DNA of 64,000 bases from Limnephilus marmoratus (Eukaryota > Arthropoda > Insecta > Trichoptera > Limnephilidae): positions 40,226,962-40,290,961 of the forward strand of contig OU862928.1 in the NCBI GenBank assembly GCA_917880885.1, written 5' to 3'. A model generated the notes under the pieces. That model ran no database searches and was not told the origin of the DNA. It saw nothing but the letters and a program-made list of their open reading frames with translations. A program made the translations under genes and the position numbers. Below, one piece after another: positions 37,501 to 46,337 of this stretch. Position 1 is the first letter of the stretch; every line of letters begins with the position of its first letter.

Positions 37501-38374
37501 GCATCAGCTGTCGAAGATCCGAGAAAGGCGTCGACTGCAACCAACGTACGCCCCTCTGGAGCTGCCTCCGCCCTTTTCCATCTTCAAGCCGACCCTCTCC
37601 TGCATGCACGCCAAGGACCTCGTCCCCGCTTTTGTAGGCAGCCAACCTGCCCCCGTCCCCCTGCAGAACTCCCCGATGTTCCAGAGAGCTTCACCCACTT
37701 CCACCGTGGAGACGCCCTCGCACGACCAGATCACTATGAGCCACTTATCGGAAGCTTTCAGATCGTGTCTGTCTCCTTTCTCCTGTTCCCCGTCTTCCAT
37801 GTCTCCCAATTCGATTCTAAAAATGTTTCCTAACCACAAAATTAAAATGAACTCTGAACTGTTGAAGAAGAATGTGAGATTTGTTCAATCTCCCGACAGT
37901 GTTTCTTCATACTCCGCCGCGGGACCTTCGAGGGATCCTCCACACTCGAGTACGAGGATTTTGAACACGCCGTTGCAACACAGTATTAATTTGAATGCTT
38001 TCAATAATCCGCTTAACGCTAACATGAGTAGGTACAGCCTGCCTTTACCAGATATGTCTGCCTTCCTGACTCCTTCAACCTCAAGCAACACTCCTTCGAC
38101 TTCTAACATGGCGGATGTATACTCCCCATTCTTGAGTTCCCCATCGTCTTCTCCGCCGTTCACCATGGATCTGAGAAGCTTCATGACTCCTCCAGAAGAG
38201 CTGGCAGATTCGTCCGACGCTCCGCTGGTGGTGCGAGTTCAGCGGGCTCCTAATTCCCCGGTGCGCACCATGAGGATTGCTCCTGGTCAGGGTTTAGGAG
38301 AGGACGAAGATCCCAACAAATCTCCCACCAACCCCACCTTTTCTCCGACATGCAGAAGGTTCTCCAGAACTTAA
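25329..38374 (+). CDS. Ornithine decarboxylase-like pseudoenzyme (eight exons)
   Basis: Exons 25329-25530, 26346-26463, 27449-27580, 29891-29996, 30420-30581, 32531-33070, 33883-34091 and 37492-38374 join through AG/GT sites with every phase matching, giving 783 residues. The fold is ODC: PRITPFYAVRCNN, then the antizyme-binding-like segment, [46 protein letters not shown]. Against human ODC numbering, the PLP lysine K69 is Arg (residue 70), D88 is Ser, D332 is Gly and the catalytic C360 is Ser (residue 436); the R154 loop is shortened. H197, E274, R277, D361 and Y389 equivalents remain. Decarboxylation therefore looks lost. Known dead ODC paralogues are antizyme inhibitors, so a role in polyamine control is plausible but inferred. 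The ATG at 25329 (GAGATGG) is chosen over the in-frame ATG at 25281. Confidence 0.85.
26346..26463 (+). CDS. ODC-like exon 2 (PLP-lysine position is Arg)
   Basis: Encodes [18 protein letters not shown], then FSCSSMAE and TGVDA. In active ODC this reads AVKCND and FDCAS.TE. The lysine that binds PLP is Arg and the D88 equivalent is Ser; the E94 equivalent is kept. The acceptor is TTCCAG; the donor CAA|GTAAGT splits codon Asn107. Confidence 0.85.
26989..27395 (-). repeat. SINE-like repeat, copy 2 (intron 2)
   Basis: Same body as the copy at 20237, including CAGGGCCTATGTCATCTTTG, GTGTCCAGGAGTGA and CACTTGGGGTGACC. It ends about 50 bases before ODC-like exon 3. Confidence 0.6.
27449..27580 (+). 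CDS. ODC-like exon 3 (antizyme-binding-like element)
   Basis: Encodes [32 protein letters not shown] and KQFHPNAK. By alignment this covers ODC residues 107-150, including the 117-140 element bound by antizyme. The donor at 27581 (GTATGT) is the first of two identical ones; an almost identical copy of most of this exon follows at 27625. If the first donor is skipped, the frame stays open to the second donor at 27716, adding 45 residues. Confidence 0.85.
27490..27759 (+). repeat. 135-bp tandem duplication of exon 3 and its donor
   Basis: Copies 27490-27624 and 27625-27759 differ at four positions (one changes Phe to Leu in the coding part). Each includes about 91 coding bases, the GTATGT donor and 44 intron bases. 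Length is a multiple of three and no stop intervenes. The second copy's ELLK is nearer to typical ODC ELMK than the first copy's ELFK. Confidence 0.95.
28784..29761. mobile_element. Non-autonomous hAT element in intron 3
   Basis: The 978-bp element has ends CAGTGGCGTAGTGCGG and GCTAGCTACGCCACTG and flanking duplications TAGTTACT/CAGTTACT (7 of 8 match). An exact 18-bp inverted pair, CGCCCGGGGTCTCAAAAG (29028-29045) and its complement (29565-29582), lies inside. No coding sequence. Confidence 0.85.
29891..29996 (+). CDS. ODC-like exon 4
   Basis: Encodes [15 protein letters not shown] and [11 protein letters not shown], matching ODC LVLRI ... KFGA ... AKELNI. The loop that holds R154 in ODC is about six residues shorter, so that PLP-phosphate contact is missing. 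Acceptor TTGTAG, donor CAG|GTAAC. Confidence 0.82.
30250..30345 (+). repeat. CR1-like LINE 3' tail
   Basis: ACAACGCCCTTGAGGTGGTG followed by GTGCTATATAAATTAGCC and TATTATTAT-type units. Similar tails end the CR1 at 52042-53636 and occur near 4390-4440 and 40950-41005. Confidence 0.55.
30420..30581 (+). CDS. ODC-like exon 5 (glycine-rich PLP loop)
   Basis: Encodes [13 protein letters not shown], then [15 protein letters not shown] and NIGGGMPG. The His that stacks on PLP in ODC (H197) and the Gly triplet are kept. The following HVGSGC loop of ODC reads HARGVG, losing the S200 equivalent. Confidence 0.85.
30762..31198 (+). repeat. tRNA-derived SINE, copy 2 (intron 5)
   Basis: The head has GAGAGATAAGACTCTCTTC and GTCGTGGGTTAAAATCCC (B-box position). 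The body carries GGCACATTCCAGGGTGGAAG and GCAGTTGGGACTCTTGTAG, as at 11423-11803. Confidence 0.65.
31199..31408. repeat. 105-bp tandem duplication in intron 5
   Basis: TTCACATAAAAGTAAATTGG through GGGAATAGTTTA occurs twice (31199-31303, 31304-31408) with only a few differences, so the duplication is recent. Confidence 0.9.
32531..33070 (+). CDS. ODC-like exon 6 with enlarged charged insertion
   Basis: Encodes residues 241-420: [24 protein letters not shown] (PLP-phosphate residues E274 and R277 kept), then [11 protein letters not shown]. Between residues 286 and 391 lies about 106 residues of Glu/Lys/Asn-rich sequence where human ODC has about 25; it includes [16 protein letters not shown] and looks disordered. 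The Y331-D332 pair of ODC is replaced by Ser-Gly. Confidence 0.85.
33135..33432 (-). repeat. SINE-like repeat, copy 3 (intron 6)
   Basis: Carries the family's GTCCAGGAGTGATGGACGTA, CACTGCGGTGCAAGGCGATG and CACTTGAGGTGACC. It lies directly beside copy 4. Confidence 0.6.
33427..33843 (-). repeat. SINE-like repeat, copy 4 (intron 6)
   Basis: A T-run followed by ACATTAGCTCACATAGGAGG marks the tail end (minus strand reads into an A tail). The body matches copy 3. It stops 40 bases before ODC-like exon 7. Confidence 0.62.
33883..34091 (+). CDS. ODC-like exon 7 (catalytic Cys replaced by Ser)
   Basis: Encodes [20 protein letters not shown] and [18 protein letters not shown]. In ODC this region reads WGPTCDGLD ... 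GAYT; the cysteine essential for decarboxylation is Ser here, while the next Asp and the Tyr of GAYT are kept. Acceptor TTGCAG; donor ACTTG|GTAAAC splits the Trp codon, completed by exon 8. Confidence 0.88.
34117..34430 (-). pseudogene. LINE 3' fragment (RGRP...K type), minus strand
   Basis: The minus-strand frame reads [36 protein letters not shown] and YPCRHGVL, the tail of an RTE/Jockey-like LINE. It continues at 35318-35457 and beyond 35974; the breaks are a LINE and a hAT inserted later. Confidence 0.6.
34432..35317 (+). mobile_element. 5'-truncated LINE 3' end inserted into another LINE
   Basis: Decayed frames include [20 protein letters not shown], the LGP..WN.IP-type C-terminal motif of Jockey-group LINEs. 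The tail is AATAAATAAATAAAATAAA. Flanking sequence (CATTACGCTTA before, CATCAGCCTTGC after) is contiguous in the related copy at 19848-19862. Confidence 0.65.
35466..35973. mobile_element. Non-autonomous hAT element in intron 7
   Basis: 508 bp between exact GTCATGCT duplications (35458-35465, 35974-35981). Ends are CAGTAGCGTAGCGAGG and GCTAGCTACGCCACTG. It splits the minus-strand LINE fragment. Confidence 0.9.
36316..36683. mobile_element. TTAA-flanked (piggyBac-type) MITE
   Basis: TTAA on both sides (36312-36315, 36684-36687), with ends CTCGTAGAATGC and GCAAACAACGGG. Family motifs TGTATGAAGAACACGGTCAG and GACCTTTCTATGTACAAAAT recur at 44232-45931 and 56929-57554. Confidence 0.72.
36770..36925. 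mobile_element. Harbinger-type MITE, copy 2 (intron 7)
   Basis: 156 bp, ends GGGAACGTACCCATAC and TATGGGTACATTCCC, flanked by TAA (36767-36769, 36926-36928). Sister of 9516-9682; with TTA there and TAA here the target is TWA. Confidence 0.85.
37100..37340 (+). pseudogene. LINE C-terminal fragment
   Basis: GAGCTAGCAGCATTGATCCC, GAGAACGGGTCGTTTCTTCG and TGGAATGAGCTACCGGCATC match the 18715-18915 region of the other LINE fragment in order. Not coding. Confidence 0.55.
37492..38374 (+). CDS. ODC-like exon 8: Ser/Pro-rich C-terminal tail
   Basis: The acceptor TTATAG precedes GGACATCC, completing Trp and giving [20 protein letters not shown]. About 290 further residues are rich in Ser, Pro and Thr (for example [20 protein letters not shown]) and end [20 protein letters not shown] normally ends within about 60 residues here. 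Strong codon bias in one frame over 880 bases supports real coding. The ATG at 37433 would give a stand-alone 313-residue frame, but phase agreement with exon 7 favours splicing. Confidence 0.82.
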
Positions 38375-38638
38375 TATTACAGGAATAATAATGAAAATAA
38401 TTTTTAATACCTCATATTTTTATCAGTGGATATTGCTTAAGTCTATTATTGTCTGTTATTTGTTACTTCATTGTTTCACTCTCAGCAATTTTTAAATTCA
38501 TTCATTCATTTTAATCGGAAGCCAAAAATAAATAATGTTTATATTAATATTTTCAATCTGTTTATTATTTTTATATTTTCGATATTAATCGTAATTTGTT
38601 GATCAAATGCATGCACGTAAGTAATGTTCCTATATTTT

Positions 38639-38644
38639 AATAAA
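38639..38644 (+). terminator. Candidate polyadenylation signal
   Basis: AATAAA 265 bases after the ODC-like stop; another AATAAA at 38527-38532 is an alternative. Confidence 0.5.
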
Positions 38645-38796
38645 GTTTTTATATTTTATTTAGTATGCTATTTTCTTTGAATCCCAACAGTCCCACATCT
38701 AGAACATCCGAAGACAGAACAGCTTACAACAAAATGGCAAAGGAAACCAAGAGAATCGTAAATAGGTCAAAATTAATCGTAAGCTGCGTTTTTTCG

Positions 38797-39219
38797 TCAC
38801 ACTGCTTCAGCGCATTGTCGACTGAACCACGGCTTTGAGCCTACACCAGTTTCCTTAACAGTAGATTGGATGAAGCCATCCATCGCGGATGTGATGACTT
38901 CACCAATATCCTGGGCACATCTTGAGGGATCCGAAGTCCGAAAACAGACAGCTGACCACGGAAAAGCATTAAAATGTGCCCGCAGACCGAACCAATCTGC
39001 TGACCTATAGTGCCACACTTTTCTCTTCAGTCTCTCGTTTGGTGGTCTGAAGTTTACAGGGATTGATGTCGTCACCAGGCAGTGGTCAGACGATCCTAAA
39101 GGCGCTGTGACTTCAATCCTGTAACCGTGTGGCACAGTAGTTAAAAATAGGTCTAACAGATTGGAACGGTGAGTCTGGACATCAGGAACCCTTGTAGGCT
39201 CCTGAACCATTCGCTCCAT
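38797..39219 (-). pseudogene. LINE endonuclease fragment
   Basis: The minus-strand frame of 140 codons reads EPTRVPDVQTHRSNLLDLFL, then APLGSSDHCLV and YRSADWFGLRAHFNAFPW. The LDLFL...GSSDH.LV pattern is the C-terminal half of the AP-endonuclease domain of Jockey-group LINEs. Both ends are missing. Confidence 0.78.
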
Positions 39220-40353
39220 AAATACATATACATAAATAATACCATTAATATTGTCATATGTAATAAAAATTTTGCCAGAGTTCGAAATTTCCCTAGATTG
39301 TGTCCTGATTTCCCTTATCCCTAAAAAATATTTTTCTCCCCTAGATATAGGGAAATTTCCCTCGACATAACATCACTGATTCAAAATGACAACTTAAAAA
39401 GTAAAAAAACTATCGGTGGGTGAAGACCACCATAGATACGGTGCGTTTCTGGGAGTCTTTAAAAATTAAAACTTTGATAATTATTTTAACTATTAAAACT
39501 AACTATAAAAATAAAAATAAAAATGCAGTTATTTAAGTTTGAAGGTCTTTATTCATTAAAAAAAATTGGACTGGAGTTCTCTATTTACAATATAGTATAC
39601 TAAAAATAACTCTTTAGCTTGCAAGATTATTTATCCAACTTAATTTGAACGCGAGCGATTCCCGCCTAAAACACGCAAAGAAATGGTTCAGTATTTTGTC
39701 GTGGGGATTTATTAGATGATCCTATCTGTTTGAAATTCACATACGACTGCTTGGGCGCGTTTCTTGGATGGTATATGATCGCGTAAGAAACGTTAGGCAG
39801 GGGTTCCCAAAGTGTGCGCCGCGGCGCCCTGGTGCGCCGTAGAAAGTAAAGAGGGGCGCCGTGAGTCGATCCTCATCATTATCCGAAACCACAAAAAATA
39901 TTCGCACATCGCGCTTGAAAACCGTTGATACCCTACCCCTCCAACGTCTTTTCCCGCCCGCGACTGCTTGCTCGCAATGTCCGTTTACTTAAGCTAGCTT
40001 CCCGCAATAGGCCACTTGCATGGATTTCATAACGACTTGGAAAAAATCATGTGGATAGATCTTTTTACTAAGATTAAGAAAATGTTAGTAAAATTGTTTA
40101 GATATGTACAGTTTTTTTTATTTTTAAATAAATAAATCCATTATTTGGGCTTGTGACGTCACTACATGAAAATATCCCGTCTCCGAAAATGTTCCTATTA
40201 TTTTTTTAAAATTCCACACTGATTTATTTTTTTATATGGCATCACTTTGATTTCAGGCGAATTTTTGAATTCGTTCACTAGATTTATTGTTTGTTCTCTG
40301 CGAACTTATCATTTGGTTTCACTTTTTGACAGATGCTCTGAAGAGAACTACGG

Positions 40354-41217
40354 CAACGATACTCAACCTGCGGCCCGCGGGCCGCATGCGGCCCGCCAAG
40401 CTTTTTTGTGCGGCCCTAACCACTTTACCATCAGGAACTTGATTTAAAAAAAACTATCATTCTAAATTTCGTATATCTTGAGATTCGTTTCGACTTTGAC
40501 GCACAGATAGTGCACCGAATAGCGCACCCGAAAGGGATTGTCATTATGGTCCACATGATCTTAGATGTGTAAGATACGTTGCTTAGATTTTCACGGCCAA
40601 AAGGTTTTTTTTGATATTTTTTTGGGGTGTTATGCCGTGTTGCGCTACCTCCCTCTTTAGCCAACGTTTCGGACAGCGTTACAGTGTCCATCATCAGGGC
40701 AGAAGTGTAAGAGTGTTGCTATTTACACACGCTAGATTTATTCCCAAAAAACAATTATTTGCCACACAAGTACGCGCGCAAATAATTATTTATAAATAAA
40801 AGTGCCACTTCTAGAAACAACAGCATCAATTATAATAGATAAAAACTGGTTAATGTTACTGGTTAGTCAGGTACCTACCTACTAATTTATACAGCATTTA
40901 TTGCTGTCGTATAAAGTACTGTTTTGTTATAATTTAAATACGCATATTAGGTGATTTTTCACATAAACGGCGCTCTACAAATTATCAAATTATTATTATT
41001 ATTAATGGCGGGAGTGTCTTCAAAATGCAATCAAAAAATGTCCGACGAAAAGAGAGTGCTTCAAGACAAATGGGAAGAAGAATATTTCTTTGTTGGGGGG
41101 GGGGGGGGGGGGGAGTTTGATGATTTTTTTCGTCATACACTATACTGGTGTTGCGGCCCGCGTAACTTTACAAATACATGTATGTGGCCCGAAGAGAAAA
41201 AAGGTTGAGTATCGTTG
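40354..41217. mobile_element. Second hAT element nested in the ZBED-type hAT
   Basis: 864 bp with ends CAACGATACTCAACCTGCGG and AAAAGGTTGAGTATCGTTG. The flanks AACTACGG/ATCTACGG match at 7 of 8 bases. GCGGCCCGCGGGCC-type subterminal sequence is seen at both ends. A G run of about 19 lies near 41095-41113. Sequence near 40613-40690 matches the foldback element at 882-936, inverted. Confidence 0.78.
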
Positions 41218-41779
41218 ATCTACGGGGTTCTCTTCAGAACGTGCAGATGATATCGGTACGTGTTTTAGAGGTATAATGATTATGGTACTGATTTTAACAA
41301 AATTAAATTTTATAATATTCTTATTATTATTATAGTACAAGTATATTACATTGAATTTAGTAATATAGACGCTGTTCATTATAAAGATTTATGGTCAATA
41401 AGATGGATCAAGGAAAAAAATATTTATGAGATGTAATATTTTTGGTATGCCTCGTTATTCTCCTGTGCCATTCGTGTGGAAAACATTATTTTTTTTTTAA
41501 TGATTTTCAGCTATGTAATTATCGTTTTTTCACACCTATAAAATTATGTCCCGTCTTTCCGGTTTATAAAAAATGGTCTGATTTATCGGATTGAAATTTT
41601 CAAAAAATCCCCAGGGTTTCAAAAATACAATTAAAAAAAAAATAAAAATACAGAATGTCTTAGAATATTTGCCTAAACCGGAAAAAATTTAAAAAAAAAT
41701 TGATGCAAGTGGCCTATTGTATAAATATGCGGCATCTAATAAACTGGTTGTCTGAAAAGACCTGATGGCCCTTTTCACG

Positions 41780-42250
41780 GAACACCTATCGAAGCTCAGC
41801 GAATGGTTTTCGAAGTACTTTGTAGATGATGATGTTGAATAATTTGCGTGGATCCAAGGTCCTTTCCGTGCACAAGCTCCGCCAGGATTCCAGGATTCCA
41901 GGATTGCCAACACAAGAGCAAGAGAGTCTCATTGAATTCTCTTGCGACAACTGCCTCAAAATTAGATTTACCATTACCGATTTGGTGGAGTTTTGGATAT
42001 CGATTCAAAATGAATATCCAAATTTAACTTCGAAAGCTTTAAAATTTTATTTAATTTAAAATTTAATTCGTTTGCCACGTCATATTTATGTGAAGCTGGA
42101 TTTTCAGCTGTAGCTGTAATCAAGAACAAAATGCTCAAAGTTCAATGTGGAGCAAGAAATGAGAGTAGCAGTCTCAAGTCTTATTCCCCGCTTTGAAAAA
42201 CTGTGCGGAAATCATCAAGCTCACCCGTCACTTTGATTTGACTGAGTAAC
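41780..42250 (+). pseudogene. ZBED-type hAT transposase remnant
   Basis: The main frame reads LPTQEQESLIEFSCDN, TDLVEFWISIQNEYPNLTSK and, after a break, TSYLCEAGFSAVAVIKNKML. These match the C-terminal part of ZBED5/Charlie-like transposases (EFW..L..EYP, YLCE.GFS....IK.K). Internal stops make it non-functional. Confidence 0.78.
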
Positions 42251-42819
42251 TATCGTATTTTATTTTTTTCTTAAGTATTTTTTGTTGTTCTCTGTTCCAT
42301 TTCTGAATTCTTATAAATATAATAAAACTCAATTTCATATTGTGGATCTTTTAATTTGTGTGCCTATCTACCCAACTACTATTATTGTAGGTACCTATTT
42401 CTTTCGACTATAATATATATGTAGTCACTATATATATTCTAAATAGCTTATTAAAGTAGGGCGCCGTGACAAAATGCTAAACTTGTAAGTGCACCGCTGG
42501 CTGAAAAAGATTGGGAACCCCTGCGTTAGGGGATAGTTTGGATTATCCCCCCAGTGTGCAGTAGGATCTGCACACTGAGAAATGGACTCATAGTTCGTGC
42601 ACTCAGTGCGCTGTCGGCTATCATTCAGCTCCGCTCCTGCTGGCTTTACGCATGCTTGACTTGGGGATCAAGCTGGTGAATGTGTGACGAGGCGAGGCGA
42701 ACGGAAGTAGAGAGGGAGATATAAGTTAGTGAAGTTTTACTTCAGTCGTGTGGTCTAAAGCACAATCATTTTTTTGGATTTTATTTCTGCAAATCTTAAT
42801 TACATACTTTTCTGTTTAA

Positions 42820-43669
42820 CCGGTCAGCAACGTAAGCAGATATTTACGTTAAAAAGACAATAGCAGAAAAGACAATAAGCGTGTTTACATGTCAACGCAT
42901 GTGTCATCACAGAAAATGTTCTAACTCCGTTATTGTTTTAGTGACATCCCTAAAATAAAAAGTGAAAGGTCGATAGTGAATCATGCTGCACATCTCTATT
43001 CAAGTTGTCCATAGAAAAACATAAACAGACCTTATCTGTCAAGTCACACGGCGTCGGAATATTTTACTCGTCAAATGGCCCACGGGCCGCTGGATATTGT
43101 TAATTTTTATCAAATATTTTGAATGAAATGATAAAAAAAGTGAGGTGACAGAAGCGTTTAATATTCATTTATACAATAGAATAAGTATTGTTGTTTACAT
43201 AATCTGTGATTTTAGTAACGTTTTCACATAAAAACATCACGCGAGTCATTTTTAACCTATTTTTAATGTTTACGTTCTAAATTTTAATATTTACAAATGC
43301 TAATATTTATTTGTAATATAATAATTTGAAAGCTTATTTTGTAACCTTTCTAAAACGGTTCCATGCCAACTCAGAATGAAACCATCTCAGAAACACCTCA
43401 GAAAGGTCATTAAAAGCTATGAAAAAATAATTTAAAAATAGCCGGTAACCCTAACCTAACCTATTTAACCAATTTTTATATTTTTTTATCATCACTCTTA
43501 ATGACCTTTCTAAGTTGGTTTCATTCTGAGTTGTCTGGTCACCTCTAAAACAGTATTTAGTATTCGGCTACGTTCAGAAATGTTTCATTTATTGAGCTTT
43601 AATTGCGGTAATAACACAAAGTTTTTTGTTAAAGACATTTTAAGTGAATATAGGCGATTTTCTGAGGGG
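42820..43669. mobile_element. TTAA-flanked MITE (GTCAGCAACG type)
   Basis: TTAA at 42816-42819 and 43670-43673; ends CCGGTCAGCAACGTAAGC and TTTTCTGAGGGG. The interior (CGTTATTGTTTTAGTGACAT) matches the pair at 55854-57934. A small hAT-like MITE is nested at 43357-43543. Confidence 0.68.
43357..43543. mobile_element. Small hAT-like MITE, copy 2
   Basis: 187 bp between exact TCTAAAAC duplications (43349-43356, 43544-43551). Ends GGTTCCATGCCAACTCAGAA and TTCTGAGTTGTCTGGTCACC. Nested in the TTAA element. Confidence 0.85.
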
Positions 43670-44231
43670 TTAAAGAATTCATTCATTTTGGAGAAGACAT
43701 AGCATCAACTGTTATTTCCTTTAGTAGGTTTCGGGTGTAACTGGTGGGGACTGTCCCCATTGTCCCTGTGAAGAACAACCACTGGTCTAAAGTAGTGCAA
43801 GCAAGTTGTGTAAGAAAATGAGGAAAATAAAACACTTTTCGGGTTCATTAAATGATGGGATTTATTTTCTTTCTTGTAACACGATAAGTTTTATAGATTC
43901 TTACGGACTGCAAACAAGAACACAATAATATATACATAACGGCAGACGAATCAGATATAAAGAAAGACAAAATTCCTCCAATGAATACAATAAAATAATA
44001 TTTACACACAAAATTATACTAACTTGTCTTACACAAGTTCATTAGAGACATTAACATAATATATCATAATAATAAAATAGAGACATAATTCAGATTCTGC
44101 ATCTTTTGCGACAGCGTAACGCTTGTTTAATCAGCCGTATATGACACATTTTGACAGTTTTCTTAAATACGGTATTCCGTATCACGCTAACGGACTAATT
44201 ACTGCGCTTGTGTTGAGATTCTAACTCTTAA

Positions 44232-45931
44232 CCGGTTAATGGCCGGAGACGCGCCGGCGCGCGTCGTATGCGCGAGAAAATAATTCAAATATTTGAATAA
44301 TATTTTCGACAAAAAACTTTTGGTCTGCGATTTTGGCCCTTCAATGTACATAATTTGTATGAAGAACAGTGTCAGAATCGCTTGCGCCAACATTACTCTA
44401 TGAGACGCCTAAAAGTTTCATTCACCTTGCAACCCCAGAGTATTTTTAAAACGATTTCTTCTATGACATTGACCTGTCAGAATTTGCCGCGAATTTAACC
44501 GTCACAACTAATGCGTGTTCCGCGACTAAAACATCGTAAAACCTATTAATTTATGTAATAAATGCAAGTAATGTTGTTTTGGTAGATAGTTTATTGTGTT
44601 GTGAACGTGTTTCAGTCAATAAAATATACAATAGCTCAAAATTAATCAACAAAACATTCAATTCAAAATGGTGCTTTTTTAGTGTTTTTTCGTGAATTTT
44701 CGTGAAATGGCCTGGCCTTTGACCGTTAAGACTCCAACTCTTAAAAGTAGTTACCCTGATTTCAGATTTTGCCGCAAAATTCTCGTTCAGAGATGTCAGT
44801 CATGGAAAAATTTGTGAATCGAATATCATCACATACAAATATCAAAATAAAAACACGAAAGATACAAAATCACTCTTCAGTTTGTTTACCTATTAACACA
44901 CTGTTTGCAGAAGATGAGAAAACAGGTTTTTTGCATACTAATGATATCTTATTAATTTCAATAAAGGATTCAATATAAGATAAGAAATTGACAGACAACA
45001 ATGAATATGTAAATTGTTTGGTCCGCGTCGAGTCAACTGATTTCCATTGCACAATAGTTCCATTACAATTAGAGATTAAGAAGCATTAGATAGATTTGGG
45101 AGGATGATCTTTGAAGTCATGCAATAAAATGGTGGATGAGCTACAAACACAAGCCATGCAAAGTTTTCAGCTTTCTATGTTTTGGATTTTGGAATTCTTA
45201 CAAAAAAAAAGGAAAAATCATAAATTTATCACATTTATATTTCATTTTGTGAAATTAGAACTTTCCTGTTTGAAAAGTGCCAGGCGCATGGCCGTACTAG
45301 GAATTAATTTCCTCAATCAATTCCAACCAGTATATTTTTTCCGCACATTTCTCGGAAGATCGAATGTAACTGATCTGATTTTAATAAGTGGAGGGTGAGT
45401 GCAAAAGACACACAAAGGCGCGTTTATAGTCAGTTTATGCTTTCTGGCATTGAAGGTCACGGTTTAACCTCTTAAAGGCCAGGCCATTTCACGAAAATTC
45501 CCTAACAAAGCACCACTTTGAATTTTGAATTGAATGTTTTGTGGATTAATTTTGAGCTATCGTATATTTTATTGACCGAAACACATTCCTAGAACAATAA
45601 ACTATGTACCAAAACAACATTACTTGCGTTAATTATGTAAATTGATAGGTTTTACGATGTTTTCGTCAAGTAACACGCATCGACTATGACAGAAAGAATT
45701 GCGGCAAATTTAACATTTTGATGCCACAGATAAAATCATTTAAAAATATTCTGGGGTTGCAAGGTGAATGAAATTTTTGCCTATCTTATGGATAAATGTT
45801 GGCGCAAGCGATTCTGACCTTGTCCTTCATACAAATTCTGTACATAGAAGGGTCAAAAATGCAGACAAACATTTTATTTGAAATATTTTTTGCGCGCATG
45901 CGCACAAAGCGCGTCTCCGGCAAATAAGAGG
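44232..45931. mobile_element. TTAA-flanked foldback element
   Basis: TTAA at 44228-44231 and 45932-45935. The arms 44232-44735 and 45462-45931 are inverted copies; near their ends both read GCCGGAGACGCG. The centre holds a fragment (45250-45405) that recurs inverted at 47105-47262. The motif set is shared with 36316-36683 and 56929-57554. Confidence 0.72.
45250..45405 (+). repeat. Repeat fragment with short conserved frame
   Basis: The frame reads CLKSARRMAVLGINFL, NQFQPVYFFRTFLGR and TDLILISGG. The minus strand at 47105-47262 reads nearly the same protein sequence. I do not recognise it; conservation may simply reflect recent duplication. Confidence 0.5.
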
Positions 45932-45959
45932 TTAAGAATAATAGCATTTTAGGACACCA

Positions 45960-46200
45960 CATTAAAAACGGTGGACTTTTGAATTCATCCCTCCCACTGC
46001 GAAGCAAGGCTGTGGGTCGAGAGTCCTGCTGGAGAGGTAAAAACCTCGACCAGTCTCTTCAAATCCGGCCCGCCACACAGTAGGTGAAAACCTAGACAAT
46101 CCTCATCCCAGGCACCCCTGTTAAGTCACCAAACGTAGCAAACCACTTGGGGTGACCTGTAGCAGAGGCTACGGCTATGTTGGAGAACTTTGTGATGCTG
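45960..46200 (-). repeat. SINE-like repeat, copy 5 (partial)
   Basis: CCTCCCACTGCGAAGCAAGG, CAGTCTCTTC and CACTTGGGGTGACC as in the other copies. It lies just downstream of the borealin-like stop and is joined to a partial tRNA-type SINE (46180-46300). Confidence 0.5.
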
Positions 46201-46302
46201 AAGGTAGTGGAGAGGGGAAGAGGAAGCTAGGGAGGTGACTGGCTATTAAGACCTGTTAACAAACGCGGTTAAAGCCATTTCAAACAATGTTTGGATTACG
46301 CA

Positions 46303-46308
46303 TTTAAT
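46303..46308 (-). terminator. Possible variant polyadenylation signal
   Basis: On the minus strand ATTAAA lies about 30 bases after the borealin-like stop. Confidence 0.3.
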
Positions 46309-46337
46309 AGCATCACTTAGATTAGTGAGGGCCTACT

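Larger units (their letters stand above)
39798..42523 (+). mobile_element. hAT transposon of the ZBED/Charlie type
   Basis: Ends CAGGGGTTCCCAAAGTG and GATTGGGAACCCCTG are of the Charlie kind. CGTTAGG directly adjoins both ends (39791-39797, 42524-42530), seven matching bases. Near both ends GGCGCC-rich stretches occur. It holds transposase relics at 41780-42250 and a second hAT at 40354-41217. Confidence 0.85.
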
